64,000 nt of DNA. It comes from Hymenobacter sediminicola. Its GTDB lineage: Bacteria; Bacteroidota; Bacteroidia; Cytophagales; Hymenobacteraceae. This document shows positions 9,096-17,050 of the stretch, one piece after another. A program made the translations under genes and the position numbers. The DNA is taken from assembly GCF_014250515.1 (NCBI RefSeq), contig NZ_CP060202.1, forward strand, positions 3,159,001 to 3,223,000. Reading direction: 5' to 3'. Positions within the stretch are counted from its first letter, which is position 1. Every line of letters begins with the position of its first letter. The notes beneath the pieces are model-generated. The model had not been told where the DNA came from. It saw only the letters and a list, made by a program, of their open reading frames with translations, and did not search any database.

Positions 9096-9962
9096 ATGTC
9101 TGCGTCTCCTGTTCGTCTCGATTTCCAACTCACTAGCGCCCGGCACACCCGGCCGTTCACGGCCGATGCCCGCTACCTGCCCGATGGCCGGCCCAAACCA
9201 GTGGTGGTGTTTGTGCATGGGTTTAAGGGTTTCAAGGACTGGGGGCATTTTAATGTGCTGGCAGACTGGTTTGCGCAGCAGGGATTTGTGTTCGTGAAAC
9301 TCAACCTTTCGCACAATGGTCTCGTGGTGGGCGGCACCGGCGACCTGGAGGACCTGGAAGCTTTCGGCCGCAACAATTTCAGCCTGGAACTAGACGATAT
9401 TGGTACGCTGCTAGACCATCTGGAGCAACATACTGCCGTGTTACCGGCCACTGAAGCCGACTTTTCACGGTTGGCACTCATTGGGCATAGCCGCGGTGGC
9501 GGGCTGGTGCTGCTGAAAGCAGCCGAAGATGCGCGCGTGAAAGCCGTTGTAACCTGGGCTGCCATCAGCAATGTAAACCCCGGCTGGACCGACGAGTTGA
9601 TGCAGCATTGGCAGCAGCAGGGCGTGTATCACGTAGAGAATACCCGCACCAAACAGCAGTTGCCGCTCTACTACCAGATTGTGGAAGACTACCACCAAAA
9701 CCGGCTGCGCCTCGATATTGCGCACAACCTGCGCCGCAAGCTTCGCCAGCCACTGCTCATCGTGCACGGCGACCAAGACGAAACTGTGCCGGTGGAGCGT
9801 GCCCACGAGTTGAAAGGGTGGAAACCGGAAGCAGAGCTGGTTCTTCTGCCCGCTGTCACCCATAATTTCGGCGGCGGACACCCGTGGCAGCAGGCAGAGC
9901 TGCCAAACGAAGCGCAGCAAGCTGCTGAGGCAACGGTGGAGTTTTTGCGGCGGGTAGTATAA
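9096..9962 (+). CDS. Alpha/beta hydrolase
   Basis: 288 residues from the ATG at 9096 (MSASPVRLDFQLTS). The fold markers are in order: the oxyanion-hole segment VFVHGFKGFKDW (38-49), the nucleophile elbow GHSRGGG with S132, an acid candidate in HGDQDETVP (about 229-237) and the catalytic His in the C-terminal THNFGGGHPW. It is soluble, with no signal peptide. The family includes dienelactone-hydrolase-like esterases and peptidases, and substrate cannot be assigned. It begins a run of plus-strand genes including folK. Confidence 0.9.
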   Translation: MSASPVRLDFQLTSARHTRPFTADARYLPDGRPKPVVVFVHGFKGFKDWGHFNVLADWFAQQGFVFVKLNLSHNGLVVGGTGDLEDLEAFGRNNFSLELDDIGTLLDHLEQHTAVLPATEADFSRLALIGHSRGGGLVLLKAAEDARVKAVVTWAAISNVNPGWTDELMQHWQQQGVYHVENTRTKQQLPLYYQIVEDYHQNRLRLDIAHNLRRKLRQPLLIVHGDQDETVPVERAHELKGWKPEAELVLLPAVTHNFGGGHPWQQAELPNEAQQAAEATVEFLRRVV

Positions 9963-9974
9963 GCTGATATTCTG

Positions 9975-10580
9975 GTGAAAAAGCTGTTTACACACCTTTT
10001 CGCATTCAGCGTTAATTTTTACTTTCTCTCCGCTTGTCTTGGCTTGGCCGCCGCAGTATACACTATAGATCAGGGCTCACTACATCCGATTGTTGCATTC
10101 TGCATTCCAATAGCTTCTTTTCTCCTTTGTACTGGCTATCAGCTACGACGACGGTCCTTCTCTTTTCTCAGTCCTGGGGAAATAGCTCTCAGTAATCACG
10201 ACAAGTCAAACCTATTGCTGCAACAGTCCGGTTTCGCACTGACGCGCATTCCACTGTTCATTTTGTTACTCCTGACTCTCGCTTTACCCAGTAATTTCTT
10301 GGATGGCTTGAGTGAAGAACAGACCTACCGTCTTCCGCAGGTAGCCACGCTAGCTCTACTGTATTTCTGCTTCTATCGTGGCCTCGGTTTTTTCTCGCAG
10401 CCTAAGTTTTCGACTACTGCCATGTTTGTCGGCGGATTAATGTTGTCGGCAGTAATGTCGTACACGCCCGGCACCGCTGGCGCGGCTGTTTCCGCCCTGT
10501 TTCTGGTGCTGGCAGGGCTCTGGATAGTGACATGGCTACTGTACCAACGCTTTCATACTCCCTTGCCTGACACCCCTTAA
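9975..10580 (+). CDS. Multi-pass membrane protein, unknown function
   Basis: 201 residues with a GTG start at 9975, 12 bases after the hydrolase stop. Hydrophobic segments lie at about 8-28, 36-50, 88-104, 120-135, 145-160 and 165-185, so about six membrane helices. The third base of several codons is more A/T-rich than in the flanking genes. I recognise no family. The stop is immediately followed by folK (3 bases), so the two are likely cotranscribed. Confidence 0.75.
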   Translation: MKKLFTHLFAFSVNFYFLSACLGLAAAVYTIDQGSLHPIVAFCIPIASFLLCTGYQLRRRSFSFLSPGEIALSNHDKSNLLLQQSGFALTRIPLFILLLLTLALPSNFLDGLSEEQTYRLPQVATLALLYFCFYRGLGFFSQPKFSTTAMFVGGLMLSAVMSYTPGTAGAAVSALFLVLAGLWIVTWLLYQRFHTPLPDTP

Positions 10581-10583
10581 ACC

Positions 10584-11066
10584 ATGCCTGTTGCCTACCT
10601 CCTGCTTGGCTCTAACCTCGGCGACCGGGCTACTATTCTGCGCGAAGCCCTACAGCACCTGCAGGAAGTAGCCGGCACAGTGGAGGCAGTTTCCGGGTTG
10701 TATGAAACCGCCGCCTGGGGCCTCGAAGACCAGCCACCTTTTCTCAACCAAGCTGTGCAGTTGCGCACGTCTCTGTTGCCGGAGAAGCTACTCGATGCCT
10801 GCTTAGCCACGGAGCAGCAAGCGGGTCGGCAACGTCTGGTGCGCTGGGGCGCCCGCACCTTGGATGTGGATATCCTGCTCTATGAGGATAAGGTGCTGCA
10901 TACGCCACGCCTGACGGTGCCGCATCCGCGGCTGCCGGAACGCCGCTTTGCGCTGGTACCGCTGGCCGATATTGCCGCCGCCGTTACGCACCCAGTTCTA
11001 AAGCGAACAGTGACGGAGTTGCTGGCTTCGTGTCAGGATGAGCTTGCAGTTACCCGCTTAAAATAG
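10584..11066 (+). CDS. folK: 2-amino-4-hydroxy-6-hydroxymethyldihydropteridine diphosphokinase
   Basis: 160 residues, typical for HPPK. It transfers pyrophosphate from ATP to 6-hydroxymethyl-7,8-dihydropterin in folate synthesis. The N-terminal LLLGSNLGDR and the family signature RWGARTLDVDILLY (about 92-105, with the two metal-binding Asp) are clear, followed by PHPRLPERRFALVPL. It is not fused to FolB or FolP. It follows an unknown membrane protein by 3 bases. Confidence 0.96.
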   Translation: MPVAYLLLGSNLGDRATILREALQHLQEVAGTVEAVSGLYETAAWGLEDQPPFLNQAVQLRTSLLPEKLLDACLATEQQAGRQRLVRWGARTLDVDILLYEDKVLHTPRLTVPHPRLPERRFALVPLADIAAAVTHPVLKRTVTELLASCQDELAVTRLK

Positions 11067-11257
11067 GTATATTAGAATATTCAGAATACGTATTCTGCTT
11101 GGCCAAATTTGGCCCTCCCAGACGTGTGTTGGTTGGCCGTATCCTGAGAGAATGCACAATGGTATCTGCCAGGTGCGCCGCTAAAGCAAGGCCGGAAAAC
11201 GAGCTTCTGCGCCTTGCTTCTGTATTCATCGAACTTTGTCACCTACAGGCTACAACT

Positions 11258-12103
11258 ATGGAAGCACAACTGGAGCAGATTCGGGAGCAGCAAAAAGAAA
11301 CCTGGAACAGGTTTTCGGCCGGGTGGCGAAAGTGGGATGAGTTCACAATGGACTGGCTGCGGCCGATGGGAGAAGAAATAATCAACTCTTTGGATCTGCA
11401 GGCCACCGATATAGTACTGGATGTGGCAGCCGGCACCGGCGAGCCGGGCCTTACCATCGCCACCATTGTGCAGGATGGAAAGGTGGTAATTACGGACCTC
11501 GCGGAAAAGATGCTTGCCGTAGCCCGCGACAACGCCGCTAAAAAAGGCATTACCAATTACGAAACCGTAGCCTGCGACGTGTCGGAATTGCCGTTCGAGG
11601 ACGCCACGTTTGATGCCGTGAGCTGCCGTTTCGGCTTCATGTTTTTTCCCGATATGCTGATGGCAGCCCGGGAAATGGTCCGTGTACTGAAGCCCGGCGG
11701 GAAATTGGCGGCAGCGGTGTGGGGTATGCCCGAAAAGAACTTCTGGATTACGGCCATCATGAGTACCATCAACCGGAATATGCAGCTACCGGCCCCGCCA
11801 CCCGGTGCGCCCGGCATGTTTCGCTGTGGCAGCCCCGGCTTTCTGGCCGATTTGTTCCGAAAGGCCGGGCTGAAAAACGTGACCGAAAAGGAAGTAACTG
11901 GCACGCTCAATTGCGGCACGAATGACAACTATTGGAACTTCATGAATGAAGTAGCTGCCCCGGTAGTTTTTGCGCTGAGCAAAGCCGATGAAGCCACCAG
12001 AGACAAGATTAAGCAGGAGGTTTTTGCCTTAGTAGACCAAAAGCTACCTGGCAAAAATACAGCTCTGGACTACGGAACTGTGGTGGTGAGTGGCGAGAAA
12101 TAG
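11258..12103 (+). CDS. Class I SAM-dependent methyltransferase (UbiE-like)
   Basis: 281 residues from the ATG at 11258 (MEAQLEQIREQQKETW); the open frame extends upstream to 11099 but that sequence is not family-like. The SAM-binding motif I VLDVAAGTGEPG is at 53-64, motif II-like VVITDLAEKML follows, and the motif III region LPFEDATFDAVSCRFGFMFF is typical of UbiE/Coq5-type enzymes. The start WNRFSAGWRKWDEF also fits this class. It could methylate a quinone or another lipid, but the true menG of this organism may be elsewhere. It is alone between folK and a perfect palindrome. Confidence 0.85.
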   Translation: MEAQLEQIREQQKETWNRFSAGWRKWDEFTMDWLRPMGEEIINSLDLQATDIVLDVAAGTGEPGLTIATIVQDGKVVITDLAEKMLAVARDNAAKKGITNYETVACDVSELPFEDATFDAVSCRFGFMFFPDMLMAAREMVRVLKPGGKLAAAVWGMPEKNFWITAIMSTINRNMQLPAPPPGAPGMFRCGSPGFLADLFRKAGLKNVTEKEVTGTLNCGTNDNYWNFMNEVAAPVVFALSKADEATRDKIKQEVFALVDQKLPGKNTALDYGTVVVSGEK

Positions 12104-12126
12104 CCTGCACCTGCTCAGGATGAAAG

Positions 12127-12164
12127 GAGAAGCGCCCTGCCGGAATTCCGGCAGGGCGCTTCTC
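12127..12164. terminator. 38-bp perfect palindrome, probable bidirectional terminator
   Basis: A loopless perfect palindrome: 19-base arms starting GAGAAGCGCCCTGCC and meeting at GGAATTCC. It lies between the convergent genes ending at 12103 (+) and 12184 (-). It lacks a T tract. Confidence 0.7.
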
Positions 12165-12183
12165 GTTTCAGGTAGCTTGCCTG

Positions 12184-13071
12184 TTATACAGCTGCTGAGC
12201 TTACTGCCACTTCCGGCGCAATCTTCTTCACGAGGCCCTGCAGCACCTTGCCCGGTCCGCACTCCACAAACTCCGTAGCACCGTCCTGCACCATGCGCTG
12301 CACGCTTTGGGTCCAGCGGACAGGAGCCGTGAGCTGGCGCACCAAGTTTTCCCGGATTTCGTCGGGGTCGGTGTGTGGGGCGGCGTCTACGTTCTGGTAC
12401 ACAGGGCAGATACCAGCTGAGAAAGTCGTGCGCGCAATGGCTTCGGCCAGCGCCGCCTCTGCCGACTGCATCAGGGGCGAGTGGAAAGCGCCACCTACGG
12501 GCAGCGGCAGAGCCCGCTTGGCGCCGGCTGCTTTCAGCTGCTCGCAGGCCAGCTCAATGCCGCGCTGGGAGCCAGACACCACCAGTTGGCCAGGGCAGTT
12601 ATAATTGGCCGCTACCACCACATTGCCGGCTTCACTGATTTCCTGGCAAATACGGGCCGTAGTATCGTCGTCGAGGCCGAGAATGGCGGCCATGGTACCA
12701 GGCTGCTCCTGGCAGGCGGCCTGCATGGCCTGGGCGCGTTTGGCTACCAGCAGCAGCGCATCTTCAAAGCGCAGCACTTTGGCCGCCACCAGCGCCGAAA
12801 ACTCGCCTAGCGAGTGGCCTGCCACCATAGCCGGCTGCAGCTCGGGCAGCACAGCAGCCAGCGCTACTGAGTGCAAGAAAATTGCCGGCTGCGTCACGTC
12901 GGTGCGGCGCAAGTCTTCCTCAGAGCCGGAAAACATGATATCAGTGAGCGAGAAGCCCAGCAACTCATTGGCCTGGTCCATCAGGTGCTTGGCAGCCGGA
13001 TGCTGCTCGTACAGGTCGCGGCCCATGCCGCTAAACTGGCTGCCCTGGCCAGGAAAAACAACTGCTTTCAT
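12184..13071 (-). CDS. fabD: Malonyl-CoA:ACP transacylase
   Basis: 295 residues from the ATG at 13071 (MKAVVFPGQGSQFSGMG); the frame continues upstream but crosses the terminator at 13123. The N-terminal FPGQGSQ, the nucleophile GHSLGE (S87) and the catalytic-His segment GGAFHSPLM are all present. It loads malonyl groups on acyl carrier protein for fatty acid synthesis in the cytoplasm. There are no other fab genes alongside. Confidence 0.96.
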   Translation of the reverse strand: MKAVVFPGQGSQFSGMGRDLYEQHPAAKHLMDQANELLGFSLTDIMFSGSEEDLRRTDVTQPAIFLHSVALAAVLPELQPAMVAGHSLGEFSALVAAKVLRFEDALLLVAKRAQAMQAACQEQPGTMAAILGLDDDTTARICQEISEAGNVVVAANYNCPGQLVVSGSQRGIELACEQLKAAGAKRALPLPVGGAFHSPLMQSAEAALAEAIARTTFSAGICPVYQNVDAAPHTDPDEIRENLVRQLTAPVRWTQSVQRMVQDGATEFVECGPGKVLQGLVKKIAPEVAVSSAAV

Positions 13072-13122
13072 GAGAGAATAATTGAGAGTGGCGAAGGATG
13101 GGGCGGCAAGATAGCCGAAATA

Positions 13123-13156
13123 AAAAAGCCCGCTACCGAAGGGCAGCGGGCTTTTT
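13123..13156 (-). terminator. Hairpin terminator after the T9SS surface protein
   Basis: AAAAAGCCCGCT pairs with AGCGGGCTTTTT around a 10-base loop. It follows the stop at 13188 of the minus-strand surface protein gene and precedes fabD on the same strand. Confidence 0.8.
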
Positions 13157-13187
13157 CGTGACAGCCAGGCAAGGAAAGCGTGACCGG

Positions 13188-16106
13188 CTAGCGGGTTATT
13201 TGCACCCATCCTTTGTAGGTACGCTTGGTGCGGTCTAGATTACCGAATTCCACCTCAGCCTGGTAGAAGTACATTCCTTCCACCACCGATGGCGCAGCTC
13301 CACCTTCTGCACGACTACCGCCGCCGCTCCAGTTGATGAGCGGGTCGGCGCTGCTCTCGTAGATTTTCACGCCCCAGCGGTTGAATACTGTGAACTTGGT
13401 GCTACGAATCGGGGTGAAGACCTTGGGCCGGAACGTGTCGTTCTTACCGTCGCCGTTGGGAGTGAAGATGTTAGGCAGCAGGAACAGCTGGCAATCATCC
13501 TTGCACGCTATGTTGCTGCGCACACTCCGGGTTCCGCTGGAATCGACAGACTGCACCGCATAGCAACCAGCTTCAGAAGTGAGGTTCAGGTGCTGATACG
13601 TGGTTTGCGTGGCCGGCACCGAGGTCAGGAAGCGCAATGAATCCTGGCTGTTGGGCGCATAGTAGATGTTGTACGAAGCAATGGCGCGGCTGCAGTCAGG
13701 CGGCGTATTGCCCAGCGTCCAACTCAGATTGTTCGTGTACACCGCTCCGCTTATAGGCGTGGCAGGCAAATCGAACAGGCGGCTGGCCAGACTGTCGCAG
13801 TTGGTGCGCTTGAGAGAAAGCACCGGCGCGCAAGGCACGTTACGCAACGCAATGCACTGCTGCTGGCTTAGATTAATCAGGTCACTGGGCAGTCGATTGC
13901 CATCGTATGCTCCATTCGTCGAGACGTAGTAGCAATATGTCTGGCCTTTCACGAGCCGCTGTGCGGCCGTGCCTTCATCCAGATAAGAGCCTCCGGTAGC
14001 GGTGCCGGTTACGGTAGCAATAGCCACGAAGGGGTCGTTGGCAGCGGGTCCTTTGCGGTACACAGTGGTAGGGCGCAGGGCATTGTTCCACGGCACATTG
14101 TAAGTCCAGCGGAGCGAAATGCCGTTTAGAGCAGTGGCACTGACGGCCGGCACGGCTGTGCCGTCTATCCGTACACTAGAAGCTGCCGTAGCCGTTTCGG
14201 CCACCAGATTCTGGCTGAGCAACTCTACCCGGTAGCTGTACGAGCGGTTTTGTGTGTCCAGCGAAGGGTCAGCATCCACGTAAGTGGTGTCGCTGACGTT
14301 GCTGATGGTGGCAATGGTCGTGAACGGGCCGGTTGTGGTCTGCCCTACTGCCCGGGACACCCGGTATTGCTGCGGATCAGCAAAAGGCGGCGTGCTGACC
14401 GGCTTGGTCCAGCGCACCGTAATCTGGCCATTGGTAGGAGCCGTCCGGTCTACCGTGACGTTGCGCATCAACAGGGGGCGGCCAGCAAAGTCGATGCAGG
14501 CTTCCTGCGACACTTGGCTTTTGCCACCGGCGGGCAGCGGAAACTCCACATATATCCGATAGCAATAAGTCTTACCCCGCTCTAGCCCGGTTCCGCCGCC
14601 GTTATCGACGAACGATAACAGGTCTGTAGTACCCAAAGGCGAAGGATAGGTTAAAGTGCCGATTTGAGTGAAGCCCGACCCAGCCGGGATACCCGTATCG
14701 CAAGGACCTGGATTCAACGTGGATGCCCCTTCCTTGCGGAAAATCAGGATGCGGGCCCCGGGCTTGCGGCACAGGTAGCTGTTCCAAGTGAGTACCGCGC
14801 TTCGGACGCCTGTGTTGCCGGGCGCTACCCGCAGGTTCTGCGGAGCCGGCCCAATAACGGTGATGTTCCACACGCGCTGGTCAATCAGGGGCGTGGGGTT
14901 GGTCCCACCAGGCTGGTCTTCAGCTGTAAAGCTGACCCGAACAGGCTGGTTGGCAATATTGGAGCAGTCAGGCGTCCAGCGGAAGGTACCGGTAGCCGTG
15001 GGCGGGCCGGAGGCGTTCTGCACGAAAGTGGCCGGAGGCAGAATACCGCTGTTCGCCGTCAGCCGGATAGGGTTGCCATCAGCATCTGTGGCCGTTACGG
15101 TGCCCGTGATGAGCGTACCGGCTACCACGCAGATATCAGGCGGAATGGTCAGGATGGGGCGCTGGTTATTGGTCGGCTTCACGTTGATCTGCATGTCGCG
15201 AATCACTTCCCCAATCAGACGGCGTCCAAAGGATGTACGCCGCCATTCCTGCACCACAAATGCCACGTTGTATTCGCCCACCGTACCCGGTGAGTTCCAG
15301 ATAATAGTACCCGTACGCCGGTTCTGCTGGAAGATAGAGGCATTGCCCGGAATGCCATTCGGACTGTCGCCGGAAGGGTCGGTATAGGCAACCTGCACGC
15401 CATTGTTGGATCCCCCCCCCAGTCGGTTGGGCAGTACATAGCCCGTAACGCGGGTCGAGTCAACAACGAAGCACGGCGGCTGAGGGCCGGTGATGCCGCC
15501 TACTACCTGCATGCTGGGCCGCAGTTTAAACACCAGCGAGTCACCGTCCGGGTCGTACGCCGATGGGTTGTGCAGAAACACCTGGCCCACAGCCGCATTA
15601 TCGATAGAGGGCTTGGTCAGAATGGGTGAGCGGTTCTGCCCCAGCCCTGGGTCAATGGTGAAGGTGGTGGAAATGTAGAACGACTGCGCGCTGGAGGCAC
15701 TCATATTCAGAACGCCGCCATTGCGGTTTTCCCCTATATAATGTACTGTGTAAGTGCTAGGCGCACTATATGTATGCTCGAAAAAGTAGACGTTGCGCTG
15801 CGTCTCACTATTTACGGCCACCGCAGAGGCCCGCGGAATAATCTGCGGCGGACCACAGTCGCCGAAAAAGATGGTCACGCTGGACTCATCCGGAATACCC
15901 CCAGTGGGCGTTTTCTGGTAGAGCACCATCTTGAAAAATACCCGTCGCGGGTTGTTGCCGGGCCCTACAGTAGTATCAATTTTGGCCTGTATGTCGCCGG
16001 CGCGCAGGTGGGTTGCCTGCACCTGGGTAGCCCAGCTCAGCAATAGGGCAAGGAGTAGCAGCAACGGGCCACGCCGTGCCAACCGGGATAGTAAGGAAAG
16101 AACCAT
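13188..16106 (-). CDS. Large secreted protein with T9SS type B (gliding-associated) sorting domain
   Basis: 972 residues from the ATG at 16106 (MVLSLLSRLARRGPLL), giving a clean signal peptide ending near VQATHLRAGD. The centre carries repeated Ig-like and fibronectin-III-like segments (for example LTWNSYLCRKPGARIL, ITVRWTKPV, LRWTYNVPW). The C-terminus has the type B sorting pattern: FTPNGDGKNDTFRP, FNRWGVKIYES and a final KGWVQITR. Type B substrates are exported through the Por machinery and attached or released at the surface. Oddities are a nine-G run in the coding strand (15412-15420) and a SRAEGGAAPSVVEG insert inside the sorting domain. Its role, adhesion or motility, is an inference. 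Confidence 0.88.
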   Translation of the reverse strand: MVLSLLSRLARRGPLLLLLALLLSWATQVQATHLRAGDIQAKIDTTVGPGNNPRRVFFKMVLYQKTPTGGIPDESSVTIFFGDCGPPQIIPRASAVAVNSETQRNVYFFEHTYSAPSTYTVHYIGENRNGGVLNMSASSAQSFYISTTFTIDPGLGQNRSPILTKPSIDNAAVGQVFLHNPSAYDPDGDSLVFKLRPSMQVVGGITGPQPPCFVVDSTRVTGYVLPNRLGGGSNNGVQVAYTDPSGDSPNGIPGNASIFQQNRRTGTIIWNSPGTVGEYNVAFVVQEWRRTSFGRRLIGEVIRDMQINVKPTNNQRPILTIPPDICVVAGTLITGTVTATDADGNPIRLTANSGILPPATFVQNASGPPTATGTFRWTPDCSNIANQPVRVSFTAEDQPGGTNPTPLIDQRVWNITVIGPAPQNLRVAPGNTGVRSAVLTWNSYLCRKPGARILIFRKEGASTLNPGPCDTGIPAGSGFTQIGTLTYPSPLGTTDLLSFVDNGGGTGLERGKTYCYRIYVEFPLPAGGKSQVSQEACIDFAGRPLLMRNVTVDRTAPTNGQITVRWTKPVSTPPFADPQQYRVSRAVGQTTTGPFTTIATISNVSDTTYVDADPSLDTQNRSYSYRVELLSQNLVAETATAASSVRIDGTAVPAVSATALNGISLRWTYNVPWNNALRPTTVYRKGPAANDPFVAIATVTGTATGGSYLDEGTAAQRLVKGQTYCYYVSTNGAYDGNRLPSDLINLSQQQCIALRNVPCAPVLSLKRTNCDSLASRLFDLPATPISGAVYTNNLSWTLGNTPPDCSRAIASYNIYYAPNSQDSLRFLTSVPATQTTYQHLNLTSEAGCYAVQSVDSSGTRSVRSNIACKDDCQLFLLPNIFTPNGDGKNDTFRPKVFTPIRSTKFTVFNRWGVKIYESSADPLINWSGGGSRAEGGAAPSVVEGMYFYQAEVEFGNLDRTKRTYKGWVQITR

Positions 16107-16288
16107 AGAGAAACGTACGTAAAGGGACAACAACAACTCCGGCCCAGCAGCCAAAAGAACCATAAAGCAACCTAACAAAAATTATACCTGAGAGGTTACT
16201 AAGGAGGTTCAGCCTATAGGGGTTGTAACGGGATTGACTGCGGATTGATTCACGGATGACAACGCTCAACTCCTATAGTTTATTTGGA

Positions 16289-16319
16289 TTGTTTCCTAGT
16301 AGGTCCGCCCTTACCTTTG
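16289..16319 (+). promoter_or_regulatory. Bacteroidota-type promoter of sdhCAB
   Basis: TTG (16289-16291), 20 bases, then TACCTTTG (16312-16319), an exact match to TAnnTTTG. It lies 41 bases before the sdhC start and nothing else stands between. Confidence 0.8.
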
Positions 16320-16359
16320 GCTGATTCACCGAACCCACCAAAACCTTTCATTCGCTCCT

Positions 16360-17031
16360 ATGAGTTGGATTAGCAACACGTTTTCCAGCAGCATTGGCCG
16401 CAAAATCGTTATGGCCGCCACCGGCCTCTTTTTGTGTTCTTTTCTGGTAGTCCACTTAGTTGGCAACCTCCAATTATTTAAGAACGACGGCGGCCTGGCG
16501 TTTAACGCCTACTCCGAGTTCATGAGCCACAACACCATTGTCCGGATTCTGGAAATCGGGCTGGTTGCCGGCTTCGGGCTTCACATTTTCGAAGGGTTGC
16601 TGCTGGCATCCAAAAACAAAGCCGCTCGCGGCAGCAGCTACGTTTCCAACCACATTGAGCAGAATAGCCCCTGGCACTCGCGCAATATGGCAGTACTGGG
16701 AAGCTTAGTGCTGTTTTTCCTGATTGTGCATCTCTACAATTTCTTCGGCACGCTGCGTTTTGGGGAGCCGCTGAAGGACGCGCAAGGCAATGAAAACGCG
16801 TATGCACTGGTTGTTGATGCTTTCCACAACATTTTCTACGTGGCGCTCTACGTGCTGGCGCAGTTTGCCCTGCTCTACCACTTGTTGCATGGTTTCCAGA
16901 GTGCCTTCCAGACGCTGGGCCTCAACCACCGCAAATACACTCCCCTCATCAAACTGGTGGGTGTAGTCTTCTCCGTTGTAGTCTGCGCCGGCTTTGCGGC
17001 CATGCCCATCTACTTCTACTTCTTTAAATAG
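16360..17031 (+). CDS. sdhC: Succinate dehydrogenase cytochrome b subunit
   Basis: 223 residues in a five-helix arrangement typical of the fused cytochrome b subunit of Bacteroidota succinate:quinone oxidoreductase. The N-terminus is SSSIGRKIVMAATGLFL and histidines that could bind heme b occur in the helices (for example HLVGN, HIFEG, HLYN, HLLHGF). It anchors SdhAB to the inner membrane and passes electrons to menaquinone. It is the first gene of sdhCAB, behind a clear promoter, and ends 19 bases before sdhA. Confidence 0.96.
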   Translation: MSWISNTFSSSIGRKIVMAATGLFLCSFLVVHLVGNLQLFKNDGGLAFNAYSEFMSHNTIVRILEIGLVAGFGLHIFEGLLLASKNKAARGSSYVSNHIEQNSPWHSRNMAVLGSLVLFFLIVHLYNFFGTLRFGEPLKDAQGNENAYALVVDAFHNIFYVALYVLAQFALLYHLLHGFQSAFQTLGLNHRKYTPLIKLVGVVFSVVVCAGFAAMPIYFYFFK

Positions 17032-17050
17032 ATATTAAGCTCTACTGCCA

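Noticed and set aside
11067..11257. Extended N-terminus of the methyltransferase from 11099
   Set aside because: The extra 53 codons are Arg/Cys-rich with no family similarity and the conserved body begins at the ATG at 11258.
13072..13209. Longer FabD start at 13209
   Set aside because: It would place the T9SS gene terminator inside the coding region and overlap the preceding gene's end; the ATG at 13071 gives the conserved FPGQGSQ start.
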